This document shows positions 1 to 9,119 of a DNA stretch of 60,535 bases, piece after piece. This DNA comes from Pseudomonadota bacterium. Its GTDB lineage: Bacteria; Pseudomonadota; Alphaproteobacteria; Rhizobiales; Beijerinckiaceae. The first letter of the stretch is position 1, and every line of letters starts with the position of its first letter. The stretch is from NCBI GenBank assembly GCA_023450615.1, contig JAEXGT010000035.1:1-60535 (forward strand). Direction: 5' to 3'. Below the pieces are notes generated by a model that did not search any database, was not told where the DNA came from, and saw only the letters and a program-made list of their open reading frames with translations. The position numbers and the translations under genes were made by a program.

Positions 1-284
1 TGTCGAACTATCTCGGCACGGACCGAGCGGCCTGGCGCGAATACGATGCCTGCGCCCTCATTGAGAGCGGCGCGCGGGTGCCCGATCTCCTGGTCGATCA
101 GGGGACCGCGGACGGCTTCCTCGACAACCAGCTGAAGCCGCAGCTTCTGGAAGAGGCCTGCGCCAAAGCCGGCCAGCCCCTCACCCTGCGCCGCCAGGAA
201 GGCTACGACCATTCCTATTTCTTCATTGCAACCTTCATCGAAGACCACCTGCGCTGGCACGCCGAGCGCCTCGGTCTGTCTTAG
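1..284 (+). CDS. fghA: S-formylglutathione hydrolase, 3' end only (partial)
   Basis: The reading frame is open from the window edge (first full codon at base 3) to a TAG stop. The roughly 93 visible residues are the C-terminal third of an esterase-D-type alpha/beta hydrolase. They contain the acid of the catalytic triad in LLVDQGTADGFLDNQL and the triad histidine in EGYDHSYFFIATFIEDH, both typical of S-formylglutathione hydrolase. By family knowledge the enzyme hydrolyses S-formylglutathione to formate and glutathione in the cytoplasm, the step after glutathione-dependent formaldehyde dehydrogenase. The next gene (Gfa) and the formate dehydrogenase operon act before and after it. The nucleophilic serine lies outside the window. 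Confidence 0.9.
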   Translation, partial: SNYLGTDRAAWREYDACALIESGARVPDLLVDQGTADGFLDNQLKPQLLEEACAKAGQPLTLRRQEGYDHSYFFIATFIEDHLRWHAERLGLS

Positions 285-459
285 GCTTTCCCAGCCCCTT
301 GAACTCATGTTGAGAGAATGGGGTTCGAGCATCCTTTTCCCATGCTGTAGCGGGCCATCGTTCTTCCCATTGATACTTTTTCGTCTGCAGCGCGGTCGCT
401 CAGCATGATAAGCTATGTCGGTCTGCCAAGCAGGCGTTTGCGGAGCAATGGAGAGTCCA

Positions 460-1038
460 ATGGCTGCATCTCTCGCGATACACCCATCTGTCGATAATGG
501 TATAACCCCCAGCGATGCTAACTTTGCTGGTGGCACGCTTATCTGCAAATGTGCGGATGACCCTGTCGTTGTTGAGATAAAGAGTAACAGCGCCCACAAC
601 CATCTGTGTGGCTGCACCAAGTGTTGGAAGCCGCAGGGTGCTCTGTTTGCCATGGTTGCTGTTGTACCGCGGGAGAACGTGACCGTTACGGCGAATGCCG
701 ACAAGCTTCAGGTCGTTGACCCGTCTGCGACGATCCAGCGACATGCGTGCAAAGTTTGCGGCGTTCACATGTTCGGTCGTATCGAAAATCAGAACCATCC
801 TTTCTATGGCCTCGATTTCATCCATACGGAGCTCTCTCCTGAAAAAGGGTGGGCCGCTCCAGGTTTCGCCGCATTTGTATCCTCAGTCATCGAGTCTGGG
901 GTCGATCCAGCTCAGATGCCTCAGATCCGAGCGCGTCTTAAAGAACTCGGTCTGGAACCTTACGATTGCCTCTCTCCGGAACTGATGGATCTCATCGCCG
1001 CCCATACGGCGAAGGCGAAGCAGGCTGTAGCGGCCTGA
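460..1038 (+). CDS. gfa: Glutathione-dependent formaldehyde-activating enzyme (S-(hydroxymethyl)glutathione synthase)
   Basis: A Gfa-family zinc protein of 192 aa. The zinc-ligand cysteines are all visible: a CxC near residue 30 (ICKCAD), a CxCxxC (HLCGCTKCW) and a CxxC (HACKVCGVHMFG). The family accelerates condensation of formaldehyde with glutathione to S-hydroxymethylglutathione, the substrate of the glutathione-linked formaldehyde dehydrogenase. I chose the ATG at 460 because GGAGAG lies 4 nt upstream; in-frame ATGs at 448 and 415 are possible but have poorer spacing. It sits between fghA and the fds operon, so it belongs to the same detoxification/assimilation block. An 11-bp perfect hairpin follows the stop codon. 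Confidence 0.9.
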   Translation: MAASLAIHPSVDNGITPSDANFAGGTLICKCADDPVVVEIKSNSAHNHLCGCTKCWKPQGALFAMVAVVPRENVTVTANADKLQVVDPSATIQRHACKVCGVHMFGRIENQNHPFYGLDFIHTELSPEKGWAAPGFAAFVSSVIESGVDPAQMPQIRARLKELGLEPYDCLSPELMDLIAAHTAKAKQAVAA

Positions 1039-1052
1039 TCGGGCGCAATTAT

Positions 1053-1085
1053 ACCAACGCTGCCCCTGCGAAGAGCAGCGTTGGT
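1053..1085. terminator. Hairpin after gfa, likely terminator
   Basis: A perfect inverted repeat, ACCAACGCTGC / GCAGCGTTGGT, with an 11-nt loop begins 15 bp after the gfa stop. No T-run follows, so intrinsic termination is not certain. It separates gfa from the fds operon. Confidence 0.55.
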
Positions 1086-1375
1086 GCATGCCCGGAAGGG
1101 TGAAGCGATTGCTTTGATCGAGGAGCTTTCGCTAAGCTTCGCTGCGTTCATCCAAACCTGCGCTTTGCAATCCTATCTTCAGGGGCATCAAAGCAAGCCA
1201 GCCAATCCAAGCTTGCACGTAACTGAACGATGAGATTCATTGAGATGGATCTATAGCCGCAGAGAGCGGCCAAGCCTGGAGCGCCTTGTAGTTGCGCTGC
1301 GGGAAAGATCTCTGTTGCATCTCGGGGCTAAGGCGAGCAGTCTTCAGAGAATGGATAAAAAATCCCGGTGAGGAA
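1086..1375. other. Intergenic region upstream of the fds operon
   Basis: No gene is supported here. It probably holds the fds promoter, but no convincing -35/-10 pair or operator was recognised by eye. In-frame start codons further upstream of fdsG (from 1292) give a 28-residue extension with no family resemblance, so the fdsG start is placed at 1376. Confidence 0.4.
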
Positions 1376-1852
1376 ATGCTTAAGCTTGTTGAGACGGATC
1401 TGGCTCGTGTGAGTGAGATCATCGCAGCGCACTCTTCTCTGGACGGGCCCACATTGCCGATCCTCCATGCTCTACAGGAGGAGTTCGGCTATATCCCAGA
1501 GGATGCGGTGCCGATGATTGCCTCAGCCCTTAATCTATCCCGCGCTGAGATTCATGGGACCATTACCTTCTATCATGATTTTCGGCACAAGCCCCCTGGG
1601 AAGCATATCCTCAAACTTTGCCAAGCTGAGGCCTGCCAGTCCATGAATGGCCCACAAACCGCGAGCGCCTTCCTTGCGAAGCTGGGAATTGGTTGGGGCG
1701 AGACCACTGCGGATGGCACTCTGACCGTTGAGAGGGTCTATTGCCTGGGACTTTGTGCCTGCGCTCCCTCCGCTCTCTATGACGGTGAACCCATTGGACG
1801 GGTAGACCAAGAGCAGCTCGATGCCGTCATGCAGGAGGCCAAGGGAGCATGA
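1376..1852 (+). CDS. fdsG: NAD-dependent formate dehydrogenase, gamma subunit (NuoE-like [2Fe-2S])
   Basis: A 158-aa NuoE/FdsG-type thioredoxin-like ferredoxin. After a helical N-terminal part (GPTLPILHALQEEFGYIP is a family signature) come the four [2Fe-2S] ligands in CQAEACQS and CLGLCACAP. In soluble FdsABG enzymes this subunit passes electrons within the diaphorase module. The ATG at 1376 has a GTGAGG purine stretch directly upstream and gives the family length. The stop overlaps the fdsB start by 4 bp (ATGA), indicating translational coupling. First gene of the operon fdsG-B-A-fdhD-fdsD. Confidence 0.93.
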   Translation: MLKLVETDLARVSEIIAAHSSLDGPTLPILHALQEEFGYIPEDAVPMIASALNLSRAEIHGTITFYHDFRHKPPGKHILKLCQAEACQSMNGPQTASAFLAKLGIGWGETTADGTLTVERVYCLGLCACAPSALYDGEPIGRVDQEQLDAVMQEAKGA

Positions 1853-3405
1853 CCAAGATCTTCGTATCTAGTGATGCCGCGTCACTCGCTCTTGGATCCT
1901 CCAAGATCATCCGGAGGATCAACGAAGAGGCGGCTGCGCGAGGTCTGCCTCTCAATCTTATCTCCACCGGCTCCCGAGGACTTTTCTGGCTCGAGCCATT
2001 GGTGGAGGTCGAGACCCTGGAGGGCAGGATCGCCTATGGGCCTCTCAAGCCTTCGGATGTCGCTGGCCTTTTCGAGGCTGGCTTCCTGACAGGGGGCGCG
2101 CATCCTCTCAGGCTCGGGCGCATGGAGGACGTGCCTTATCTCGCACGGCAGACGCGCCTGACCTTCGCGCGGTGTGGCATCGTTGATCCGCTTTCCATCG
2201 AGGACTACAGAGCTCATGGAGGCTATGACGGCCTTACGCGAGCGCTCACTTTGGAGGATCAGGCAGTTGTCGATGAGATCAAGTTCTCCGGGCTGCGGGG
2301 GCGGGGCGGGGCAGGCTTTCCCACCGGCATCAAATGGGACACGGTGCTTCACGCTGCGGCCGACCAGAAATATGTAGTCTGCAACGCGGATGAGGGTGAC
2401 AGCGGCACCTTTGCCGACCGCGTGCTCATGGAAGGTGATCCCTTCTGCCTCATCGAAGGCATGACTATCGCTGGATTGGCTGTGGGAGCGACAAAAGGCT
2501 TTGTCTATATCCGCTCAGAGTATCCCCATGCCTATCGCACCCTTACCGAAGCCATCGAGATCGCGACGAGGGCCGGCTATCTCGGCCCATCCGTCATGGG
2601 ATCGGGGCGCGCCTTTACGCTCGAAACACGCCTCGGGGCCGGAGCCTATATCTGTGGTGAAGAAACGTCCCTGCTGGAAAGTCTCGAAGGCAAACGCGGC
2701 ATGGTGCGGGCAAAGCCGCCGCTGCCAGCCCTGAGGGGATTGTTCGGTAAGCCAACCATCGTCAACAACATGCTGTCTTTAGCGACCGTGCCGTGGATCC
2801 TGGCTCATGGGGGGCAGGCCTATGCCGACTTCGGCATGGGGCGCTCCCGTGGAACAATACCGATCCAATTGGCAGGTAATGTGAAGCGCGGAGGCCTTAT
2901 CGAGATCGCCTTCGGGATTACCCTTCGCGAGATCATCGAGGACTTCGGAGGCGGCACTGCTACTGGGCGGCCTGTGCGGGCGGTTCAGGTCGGTGGTCCT
3001 CTCGGAGCCTACTTTCCTGCATCCATGCTCGACCTGCGCCTAGATTATGAAGCGCTTGCCGCTGAAAAGGGGCTTTTGGGGCATGGCGGCATCGTGGTCT
3101 TCGATGACAGCGTGGATTTGGCGCAGCAGGCTCGCTTCGCGTTTGAGTTTTGTGCAGCCGAGAGCTGCGGCAAGTGTACGCCGTGCCGTGTCGGTGCTGT
3201 GCGCGGCATGGAGGTCATGGACCGGATCATCAAGGGTATTGAGCCTGAGAAGAACTTCGAGGTTCTCGAAGATCTCTGTACCCTCATGACAGATGCTTCT
3301 CTATGCGCCATGGGCGGCCTGACACCTGTCCCCGTCATGAGCGCACTCACCCATTTTCCTGAAGATTTCGATAAGGTGCCGCGTCTTTCCACTGCGGCCG
3401 AGTGA
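1849..3405 (+). CDS. fdsB: NAD-dependent formate dehydrogenase, beta subunit (NuoF-like flavoprotein)
   Basis: A 518-aa homologue of NuoF/HoxF. A thioredoxin-like domain occupies about residues 1-100. The FMN/NAD-binding core follows, with GLRGRGGAGFPTGIKW and the ICGEETSLLESLEG segment. Near the C-terminus ESCGKCTPCRVG plus a later cysteine in DASLCAMGG supply the [4Fe-4S] ligands. It is the site where electrons from formate reduce NAD+. It overlaps fdsG by 4 bp and is followed after 12 bp by fdsA. Length and motifs are complete. Confidence 0.95.
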   Translation: MTKIFVSSDAASLALGSSKIIRRINEEAAARGLPLNLISTGSRGLFWLEPLVEVETLEGRIAYGPLKPSDVAGLFEAGFLTGGAHPLRLGRMEDVPYLARQTRLTFARCGIVDPLSIEDYRAHGGYDGLTRALTLEDQAVVDEIKFSGLRGRGGAGFPTGIKWDTVLHAAADQKYVVCNADEGDSGTFADRVLMEGDPFCLIEGMTIAGLAVGATKGFVYIRSEYPHAYRTLTEAIEIATRAGYLGPSVMGSGRAFTLETRLGAGAYICGEETSLLESLEGKRGMVRAKPPLPALRGLFGKPTIVNNMLSLATVPWILAHGGQAYADFGMGRSRGTIPIQLAGNVKRGGLIEIAFGITLREIIEDFGGGTATGRPVRAVQVGGPLGAYFPASMLDLRLDYEALAAEKGLLGHGGIVVFDDSVDLAQQARFAFEFCAAESCGKCTPCRVGAVRGMEVMDRIIKGIEPEKNFEVLEDLCTLMTDASLCAMGGLTPVPVMSALTHFPEDFDKVPRLSTAAE

Positions 3406-3417
3406 TGGAGCGGAATC

Positions 3418-6261
3418 ATGGCTCTGATCAAGGAAGTTGATTACGGCACCCCGATCCGCGTTGCGGGCAAGACGGTGTCTCTCACGATTGATGACCTTCC
3501 CGTTACCGTCCCGGCGGGTACCTCTGTCATGGCGGCGGCCATGATGATGGGAACGGAGATACCGAAGCTCTGCGCGACAGATACATTAGAGCCTTTCGGT
3601 TCGTGCCGTCTTTGCCTCGTGGAGATCGAAGGAAGGCGCGGGACACCCGCCTCCTGCACAACACCGGCGGAGGAGGGGATGGTGGTTCGCACCCAGACCG
3701 ACCGGCTTGCGAAACTCCGTAGAGGAGTGATGGAGCTCTATATATCGGACCATCCTCTCGATTGCCTCACCTGCTCGGCCAATGGTGACTGCGAATTGCA
3801 GGACATGGCGGGCGCAGTCGGCCTGCGTGAGGTTCGCTATGGCTATGACGGCGCCAATCATCTCGACGCGCCGAAAGATACGTCCAACCCGTATTTTACC
3901 TTCGAGGACTCGAAGTGCATCGTTTGCTCGCGCTGCGTGCGGGCCTGCGAGGAGGTGCAGGGCACCTTTGCGCTGACGATCCAGAGCAGGGGGTTCGATT
4001 CCCGTGTCTCGGCGGGCGGAACCGACTTCTTCGGCTCCGAATGCGTCTCGTGCGGAGCCTGTGTGCAAGCCTGCCCAACAGCGACGTTGAATGAGAACTC
4101 TGTGATCCAACGCGGCACGCCGGAGCATTCCATCGTCACCACCTGTGCCTATTGCGGTGTAGGGTGTTCCTTCAAGGCCGAAATGAAGGGCAACGTTCTC
4201 GTGCGCATGGTTCCCTACAAGCACGGAAAGGCCAACGAGGGGCATTCCTGCGTCAAGGGACGGTTCGCCTGGGGCTATGCCACCCACAAGGACCGCATCA
4301 CCAAGCCCATGATCCGTGCGACAATCACCGATCCATGGCGCGAGGTCTCCTGGGAAGAGGCAATCAACCATGCAGCAAGCGAGTTCAAGCGTATACAGGC
4401 GCAATACGGCCGTGACTCCATTGGCGGTATCACGTCCTCGCGCTGCACCAACGAGGAGACTTTTCTGGTTCAGAAGTTGGTTCGTGCTGGATTCGGAAAC
4501 AACAATGTCGATACCTGTGCCCGTGTCTGCCATTCGCCGACCGGCTATGGCCTGAAGACGACGCTCGGTACATCGGCCGGCACTCAGGATTTTGCCTCTG
4601 TGGATGAAGCGGATGTCATCGTCGTCATTGGCGCCAATCCGACCGATGGTCATCCGGTTTTTGCATCTCGCATGAAGAGGCGGCTGCGTGAGGGGGCTCG
4701 TCTCATCGTCATCGACCCGCGCCGGATCGATCTCGTCAGGTCGGCCCATGTCGAGGCCGATTATCACCTGCCTCTGTTGCCCGGGACGAATGTGGCGATG
4801 ATCAATGCCCTGGCTCATGTGATCGTGACAGAAGGATTGGTTGATGAGAACTACGTGCGCGAGCGCTGTGAGCTTGATGACTTCGAGAGTTGGGCGCGCT
4901 TCATCGCTGAAGAGCACCACGCGCCTGAAGCCGTCGAGCACCTTACCGGCGTCCCGGGCGCAGATGTTCGGGCTGCTGCCCGTCTGTATGCCACTGGCGG
5001 CAGGGCTGCGATCTATTACGGACTTGGCGTCACCGAGCACAGTCAGGGCTCGACCATGGTCATGGGTATGGCCAATCTCGCCATGGCAACGGGGAACATC
5101 GGGAAAGCAGGAACCGGCGTGAACCCGCTTCGCGGGCAGAACAACGTGCAGGGATCCTGCGACATGGGTTCCTTCCCGCACGAATTTTCTGGCTACCGAC
5201 ATGTCTCTGACGACGCGACCCGGCAGATGTTCGAGACCTTCTGGGGAGTGCACTTAGAGAGAGAACCCGGCCTGCGCATTCCCAACATGCTCGATGAAGC
5301 CGTTACAGGGTCCTTCAAGGGCCTCTACATTCAGGGTGAGGACATTGCCCAGTCTGACCCGGATACGCAGCATGTGACGGCCGGGTTGAAGGCGATGGAA
5401 CTCGTCGTGATCCAGGACCTCTTCCTGAATGAGACTGCGAAGTACGCGCACGTTTTCCTGCCGGGCTCCTCATTCCTCGAGAAGGACGGCACCTTCACCA
5501 ATGCTGAACGCCGCATCAACCGTGTGCGGAAGGTGATGGCGCCGTTGGGCGGCTTGGCAGACTGGGAGGTCACAATGGCTCTCTCGAATGCCCTCGGCTT
5601 CGCTATGAATTACTCGCATCCCAGCGAGATCATGGACGAGATCGCCCGTCTCACACCTACTTTCTCCGGCGTCTCGTTTGAGAAGCTGGATCAACTCGGA
5701 TCCATCCAGTGGCCATGCAACGAGGCGGCTCCCAATGGAACGCCGATGATGCACGTAGATCGGTTCGTCCGCGGTAAGGGCAAGTTCATGATCACGGAGT
5801 TCGTGCCCACCGAGGAACGTACGGGGCCGCGTTTCCCGCTGCTCCTCACCACGGGCCGCATCTTGTCGCAATACAATGTCGGCGCCCAGACAAGGCGTAC
5901 GGAGAACAGCCGTTGGCATGAGGAGGACGTGCTGGAGATCCATCCTTTCGACGCTGAGAGCCGCGGCATTCAGGATGGTGATCTCGTGTCTCTTGAGAGC
6001 CGGTCGGGGGATATCGCCCTGAGGGCTCGGATCAGCGAGAGGATGCAGCCGGGGGTGGTCTACACCACCTTCCATCATGCCAAGACCGGCGCGAACGTGA
6101 TCACTACCGACTATTCCGACTGGGCGACGAACTGTCCCGAATACAAGGTGACGGCGGTGCAGGTCCGTCGTACGAACCGTCTCTCCGACTGGCAAAGCCA
6201 GTATTATGAGGAAGATGTCGCCCTCAAGCGAATTGATGCCAATGCTGACGCTGCCGAATAA
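3418..6261 (+). CDS. fdsA: NAD-dependent formate dehydrogenase, catalytic alpha subunit (Mo-bis-MGD)
   Basis: A 947-aa molybdoenzyme of the FdsA type. The N-terminus carries a [2Fe-2S] ferredoxin domain (CATDTLEPFGSCRLCLVE), a His/Cys-ligated cluster motif (HPLDCLTCSANGDC) and two ferredoxin [4Fe-4S] motifs (CIVCSRCVRAC, CVSCGACVQAC). The catalytic part opens with the proximal cluster motif CAYCGVGC. The Mo ligand is Cys371 followed by His372 in TCARVCHSPTGYG, so this is a cysteine, not a selenocysteine, enzyme. It oxidises formate to CO2 in the cytoplasm and passes electrons through FdsG/FdsB to NAD+. The molybdopterin dinucleotide-binding domain is at the C-terminus. Confidence 0.96.
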   Translation: MALIKEVDYGTPIRVAGKTVSLTIDDLPVTVPAGTSVMAAAMMMGTEIPKLCATDTLEPFGSCRLCLVEIEGRRGTPASCTTPAEEGMVVRTQTDRLAKLRRGVMELYISDHPLDCLTCSANGDCELQDMAGAVGLREVRYGYDGANHLDAPKDTSNPYFTFEDSKCIVCSRCVRACEEVQGTFALTIQSRGFDSRVSAGGTDFFGSECVSCGACVQACPTATLNENSVIQRGTPEHSIVTTCAYCGVGCSFKAEMKGNVLVRMVPYKHGKANEGHSCVKGRFAWGYATHKDRITKPMIRATITDPWREVSWEEAINHAASEFKRIQAQYGRDSIGGITSSRCTNEETFLVQKLVRAGFGNNNVDTCARVCHSPTGYGLKTTLGTSAGTQDFASVDEADVIVVIGANPTDGHPVFASRMKRRLREGARLIVIDPRRIDLVRSAHVEADYHLPLLPGTNVAMINALAHVIVTEGLVDENYVRERCELDDFESWARFIAEEHHAPEAVEHLTGVPGADVRAAARLYATGGRAAIYYGLGVTEHSQGSTMVMGMANLAMATGNIGKAGTGVNPLRGQNNVQGSCDMGSFPHEFSGYRHVSDDATRQMFETFWGVHLEREPGLRIPNMLDEAVTGSFKGLYIQGEDIAQSDPDTQHVTAGLKAMELVVIQDLFLNETAKYAHVFLPGSSFLEKDGTFTNAERRINRVRKVMAPLGGLADWEVTMALSNALGFAMNYSHPSEIMDEIARLTPTFSGVSFEKLDQLGSIQWPCNEAAPNGTPMMHVDRFVRGKGKFMITEFVPTEERTGPRFPLLLTTGRILSQYNVGAQTRRTENSRWHEEDVLEIHPFDAESRGIQDGDLVSLESRSGDIALRARISERMQPGVVYTTFHHAKTGANVITTDYSDWATNCPEYKVTAVQVRRTNRLSDWQSQYYEEDVALKRIDANADAAE

Positions 6262-7096
6262 AGCCACTATCAGTAGCCTTGAATTGGTGGAGACGCCAAT
6301 CACCATCATTCCGTTCAAGAGCGGTGAACCAATCCAAGGAACACGCACCATACCATGCGAGGTTCCAGTCAACCTCGTGTATGGCGGCATCCCTTTCGCC
6401 GTGATGATGGCAACGCCAGCCGATCTGGAGGATTTTGCAGTCGGGTTCAGTCTATCTGAGGGGATCATTCAGAATGCCACGGAGATCAGGGGCGTTCGCA
6501 TCGAGACGGAGGAGAGGGGACTGAAGATTGCCGTCGATCTGAAGCCTGATCGGCTCCACGAACATCTGGCTCGCAGGCGCGTGATGTCGGGCCGAACCGG
6601 TTGCGGATTATGTGGCATCGACGATCTCAACTCGCTTCCCCAAGCCAAGCGGCCCAACGGATCGGCACCAGCCATTTCCTTGGAGGCCATACGCAAATCT
6701 CTGACCATGCTCGAAAGCGAGCAGGAGCTGAACGAGCTCACTCATGCGGTTCATGCGGCAGCCTGGGCGGATCTCGATGGGACGATCCGGTACGTTCGGG
6801 AGGATGTCGGCCGCCACTGTGCGCTCGACAAGCTCATCGGCGCACTGTGCCGCGCGGGCACGAAGCCGAACAGTGGTTTTGTCGTTGTCACAAGCCGGTG
6901 CTCGTTTGAGCTGGTCGAAAAGGTCGCCACCTTCGGCGCGAGGACAATCATTGCGATCTCTGCCCCGACTTCGCTCGCCTTGGAACGGGCCCAGAACCTG
7001 GACGTCACACTGGTCGGGATTGCGCGCCGGGACTCCGTAACTGTCTTCCACGGCCTTGAGCGTATTCATGTACAGGAAATGTTGCATGAACACTGA
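6236..7096 (+). CDS. fdhD: Formate dehydrogenase accessory sulfurtransferase FdhD
   Basis: A 286-aa FdhD-family protein. The essential CxxC pair is present as Cys123/Cys126 in SGRTGCGLCGIDDL, and the family segments DLEDFAVGFSLSEGII and EDVGRHCALDKLIGA are clear. FdhD carries sulfur from a cysteine desulfurase to the bis-MGD cofactor of formate dehydrogenases and is needed for FdsA activity. The start is ambiguous: ATGs at 6206, 6215, 6236 and 6242 all overlap the 3' end of fdsA. I chose 6236 for family length. The 3' end overlaps fdsD by 11 bp, so the maturation factor is co-translated with its client enzyme. Confidence 0.93.
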   Translation: MPMLTLPNKATISSLELVETPITIIPFKSGEPIQGTRTIPCEVPVNLVYGGIPFAVMMATPADLEDFAVGFSLSEGIIQNATEIRGVRIETEERGLKIAVDLKPDRLHEHLARRRVMSGRTGCGLCGIDDLNSLPQAKRPNGSAPAISLEAIRKSLTMLESEQELNELTHAVHAAAWADLDGTIRYVREDVGRHCALDKLIGALCRAGTKPNSGFVVVTSRCSFELVEKVATFGARTIIAISAPTSLALERAQNLDVTLVGIARRDSVTVFHGLERIHVQEMLHEH

Positions 7097-7364
7097 GAAG
7101 CTGACCCGCATGGCCAATCAGATTGCCGGTTTCTTTCGATCTTACCCCGAGGAGCAAGCGACTAAAGGAATTCACGATCACCTCATGGCATTCTGGACAC
7201 CAAGCATGCGCCGGGCTCTTCTGGACTGTGGCGACCAAGGTTCCGACAAACTTGACCCGCTTGTCAGAAAGGCGATGCTGAGTTTCCAAGAAGGTAAAAG
7301 CCCAATTGAAAAGGAAGTGGGAGGCCCGCAGAAAGTGGGCCAATTGGGCAGCGACGCGGGGTAA
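7086..7364 (+). CDS. fdsD: NAD-dependent formate dehydrogenase, delta subunit
   Basis: A 92-aa protein of the FdsD family. The N-terminus (KLTRMANQIAGFFRSYPE) and the HLMAFWTPSMRRAL segment are characteristic. FdsD is the small non-cofactor subunit found at the end of fds operons and is associated with assembly or stability of the formate dehydrogenase. It starts inside the 3' end of fdhD and closes the operon. No obvious terminator hairpin was seen in the 48 bp before the next gene. Confidence 0.9.
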   Translation: MNTEKLTRMANQIAGFFRSYPEEQATKGIHDHLMAFWTPSMRRALLDCGDQGSDKLDPLVRKAMLSFQEGKSPIEKEVGGPQKVGQLGSDAG

Positions 7365-7412
7365 GTCATGCACCTTTTAATCATACCCTTACCTGCTGCC
7401 TAATGGGTTGCC

Positions 7413-8054
7413 ATGACAATTAAATCCGTAACCCAAGACGCTCTCACATCGCCATCCGTAGTTCGCAACCGCGATCCGATCCTGACTGTCCTGCGTCGGG
7501 TTCTTCCATCAACCGGAATGGTTCTGGAAATCGCCAGCGGCACGGGCGAGCATGCGGTATACTTCGCGGCTGCGCTGCCGCATCTAAAGTGGCAGCCGTC
7601 TGATCAGGACGAGCAGGCCCTGAGAAGTGTCGCCGCTCATAGGGCGATCTCCGGCCTGTCGAACCTTTTCGCGCCGCTTCCCCTTGATGCCGCTTCGTCT
7701 GAGTGGCCCGTCGAGCAGGTGGATGCTATTGTGGCCATCAACATGGTCCATATCAGCCCCTGGCGTGCGACGCATGGGCTGATGGCCGGGGCAGAGCGGG
7801 TACTCTCGCCGGGAGGCTTGCTCTACCTCTACGGAGCCTACAAGGAAAACGGTATCCACACGGCGCCGAGCAACGAAGCATTCGATGCTGATCTCAAACG
7901 CAGAAACCCGGAATGGGGTATTCGCAACATCGAAGCGGTTGTAGAGCTCGCCGGGAGAAACGGGCTAACGCTTGTCGAGCGCATTCCGATGCCCGCCAAC
8001 AATCTCAGCCTTGTCTTCCGTCGTCAGAAAACGGCGAAGTTCGTCGGTCCGTAA
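7413..8054 (+). CDS. DUF938-family class I SAM-dependent methyltransferase
   Basis: A 213-aa single-domain protein with the class I methyltransferase motif I as VLEIASGTGEHAVYFA. The conserved NMVHISPW segment and GAYKENGIHTAPSNEAFD are typical of DUF938. Substrate and role are unknown. It lies 48 bp after fdsD on the same strand and could be read through from the fds operon; it converges on the PQQ accessory genes. No missing motif or truncation is visible. Confidence 0.85.
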   Translation: MTIKSVTQDALTSPSVVRNRDPILTVLRRVLPSTGMVLEIASGTGEHAVYFAAALPHLKWQPSDQDEQALRSVAAHRAISGLSNLFAPLPLDAASSEWPVEQVDAIVAINMVHISPWRATHGLMAGAERVLSPGGLLYLYGAYKENGIHTAPSNEAFDADLKRRNPEWGIRNIEAVVELAGRNGLTLVERIPMPANNLSLVFRRQKTAKFVGP

Positions 8055-8116
8055 AGGCAACTCTCGACATGTTGCAAACCGGTTAGTTACTCCTGTTGGG
8101 GCCTCGATAGCAGGTT

Positions 8117-9100
8117 TCAGTTCGGCCCTACCACAACACCCCACGGCATCGCTCCGACCTTGACGCTCTTCAGTACCTTTTCAGCCGCCACGTCGATGAT
8201 CGAAACATCGTTGGAGAGGCCATTCGTCGAGATCAGAAGCTTCTCGTCCGGTGTGAAGCCAATTTGCCATACACGCTGACCAACCAAAAGGTACTTCTCA
8301 ACCTCGAAGGTCTCAGCATTCACCACCGCCACCCGGTTTGCCGGCCCCAAGGCAATAAAGGCTTTCTTGCCATCTCTGGTCAGCCGCACTCCGACCGGTT
8401 GAATTGCCTCTGGAAGCATCCCAGGGATCTTGAATTCGATCTTCTTGACGATCTGGTGACTGGCGGGATCAATCACGCTTACGGTTCCGCCGAGTTCAGA
8501 CGAGACCCACAGCATCTTTCCATCGGAAGAGAACTCGGCAATCCGCGGCCGTGCGTCAACCAGCACATTCGCGACGATCTTATGAGTGGTTGTGTCAATG
8601 AAATGAGCCATGTTGGTCGTCTCGGACGTGTTGACCAGGATCGCGCCGTCCGGGCTGACCCCCATTCCTTCGGGCTCAACTCCGACCGGCACCTCGGCCA
8701 GCACGAGGTTTTTCTCCACATCGAGCACCGTGACCATGTTGTCATTCTCGTTCGCGATGTAGAGCGGGTTTCCCTTCGGGTGCAGGACGAAGAGCTCCGG
8801 GTCCGGTCCGGATCTGAGGCTGCGCTCCACCTTGCCCGTCGCCGTATCCACCACGTCCACCCGGTTGTCGTCGCTCGCGCAGACATAGAGCCACTTGCCA
8901 TCCAGGCTCACAGTGATGCCGCGGGGCCGGCGGCCTACCTTCCAGGTGGCGACCACTGCGAGCTTGTCGGAATCAATCACCGAGATAGTGTTGTCCTTCT
9001 CGTTCGAGATATAGATCGGATAAGCTCCGGCCTCGCCAGCGAGGCCCAGCCATATGCCCCCCAGAAGGACAAGCATCCCCCTTCGCTTGGTCCATGTCAT
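8117..9100 (-). CDS. PQQ-dependent catabolism-associated YVTN beta-propeller protein
   Basis: A 327-aa exported protein: signal peptide at residues 1-27 (GMLVLLGGIWLGLAGEAGAYP), then a seven-bladed propeller built from repeats of the type ISNEKDNTISVID, with FVLHPKGNPLYIANENDNMVTVLD and later copies. This is the propeller family found beside PQQ-dependent alcohol dehydrogenase systems; its biochemical role is not established. The start at 9100 has the strong site GGGAGG 7 nt upstream; the longer frame to 9154 lacks one. It is the last gene of a minus-strand trio with the periplasmic binding protein and the cupredoxin-like protein. Confidence 0.88.
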   Translation of the reverse strand: MTWTKRRGMLVLLGGIWLGLAGEAGAYPIYISNEKDNTISVIDSDKLAVVATWKVGRRPRGITVSLDGKWLYVCASDDNRVDVVDTATGKVERSLRSGPDPELFVLHPKGNPLYIANENDNMVTVLDVEKNLVLAEVPVGVEPEGMGVSPDGAILVNTSETTNMAHFIDTTTHKIVANVLVDARPRIAEFSSDGKMLWVSSELGGTVSVIDPASHQIVKKIEFKIPGMLPEAIQPVGVRLTRDGKKAFIALGPANRVAVVNAETFEVEKYLLVGQRVWQIGFTPDEKLLISTNGLSNDVSIIDVAAEKVLKSVKVGAMPWGVVVGPN

Positions 9101-9119
9101 GATGATCCTCCCTTGGTTC

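Noticed and set aside
531..548. TGGCACG followed by TGCAA, resembling a sigma-54 promoter
   Set aside because: The spacing is off consensus and the site lies inside gfa coding sequence just upstream of the zinc-ligand codons; no gene starts nearby.
3586..5253. 555-codon minus-strand frame opposite fdsA
   Set aside because: Shadow of a gene with unmistakable molybdoenzyme motifs; the antisense product has no recognisable features. The 686-codon frame opposite paoB/paoC (25492-27552) was rejected for the same reason.
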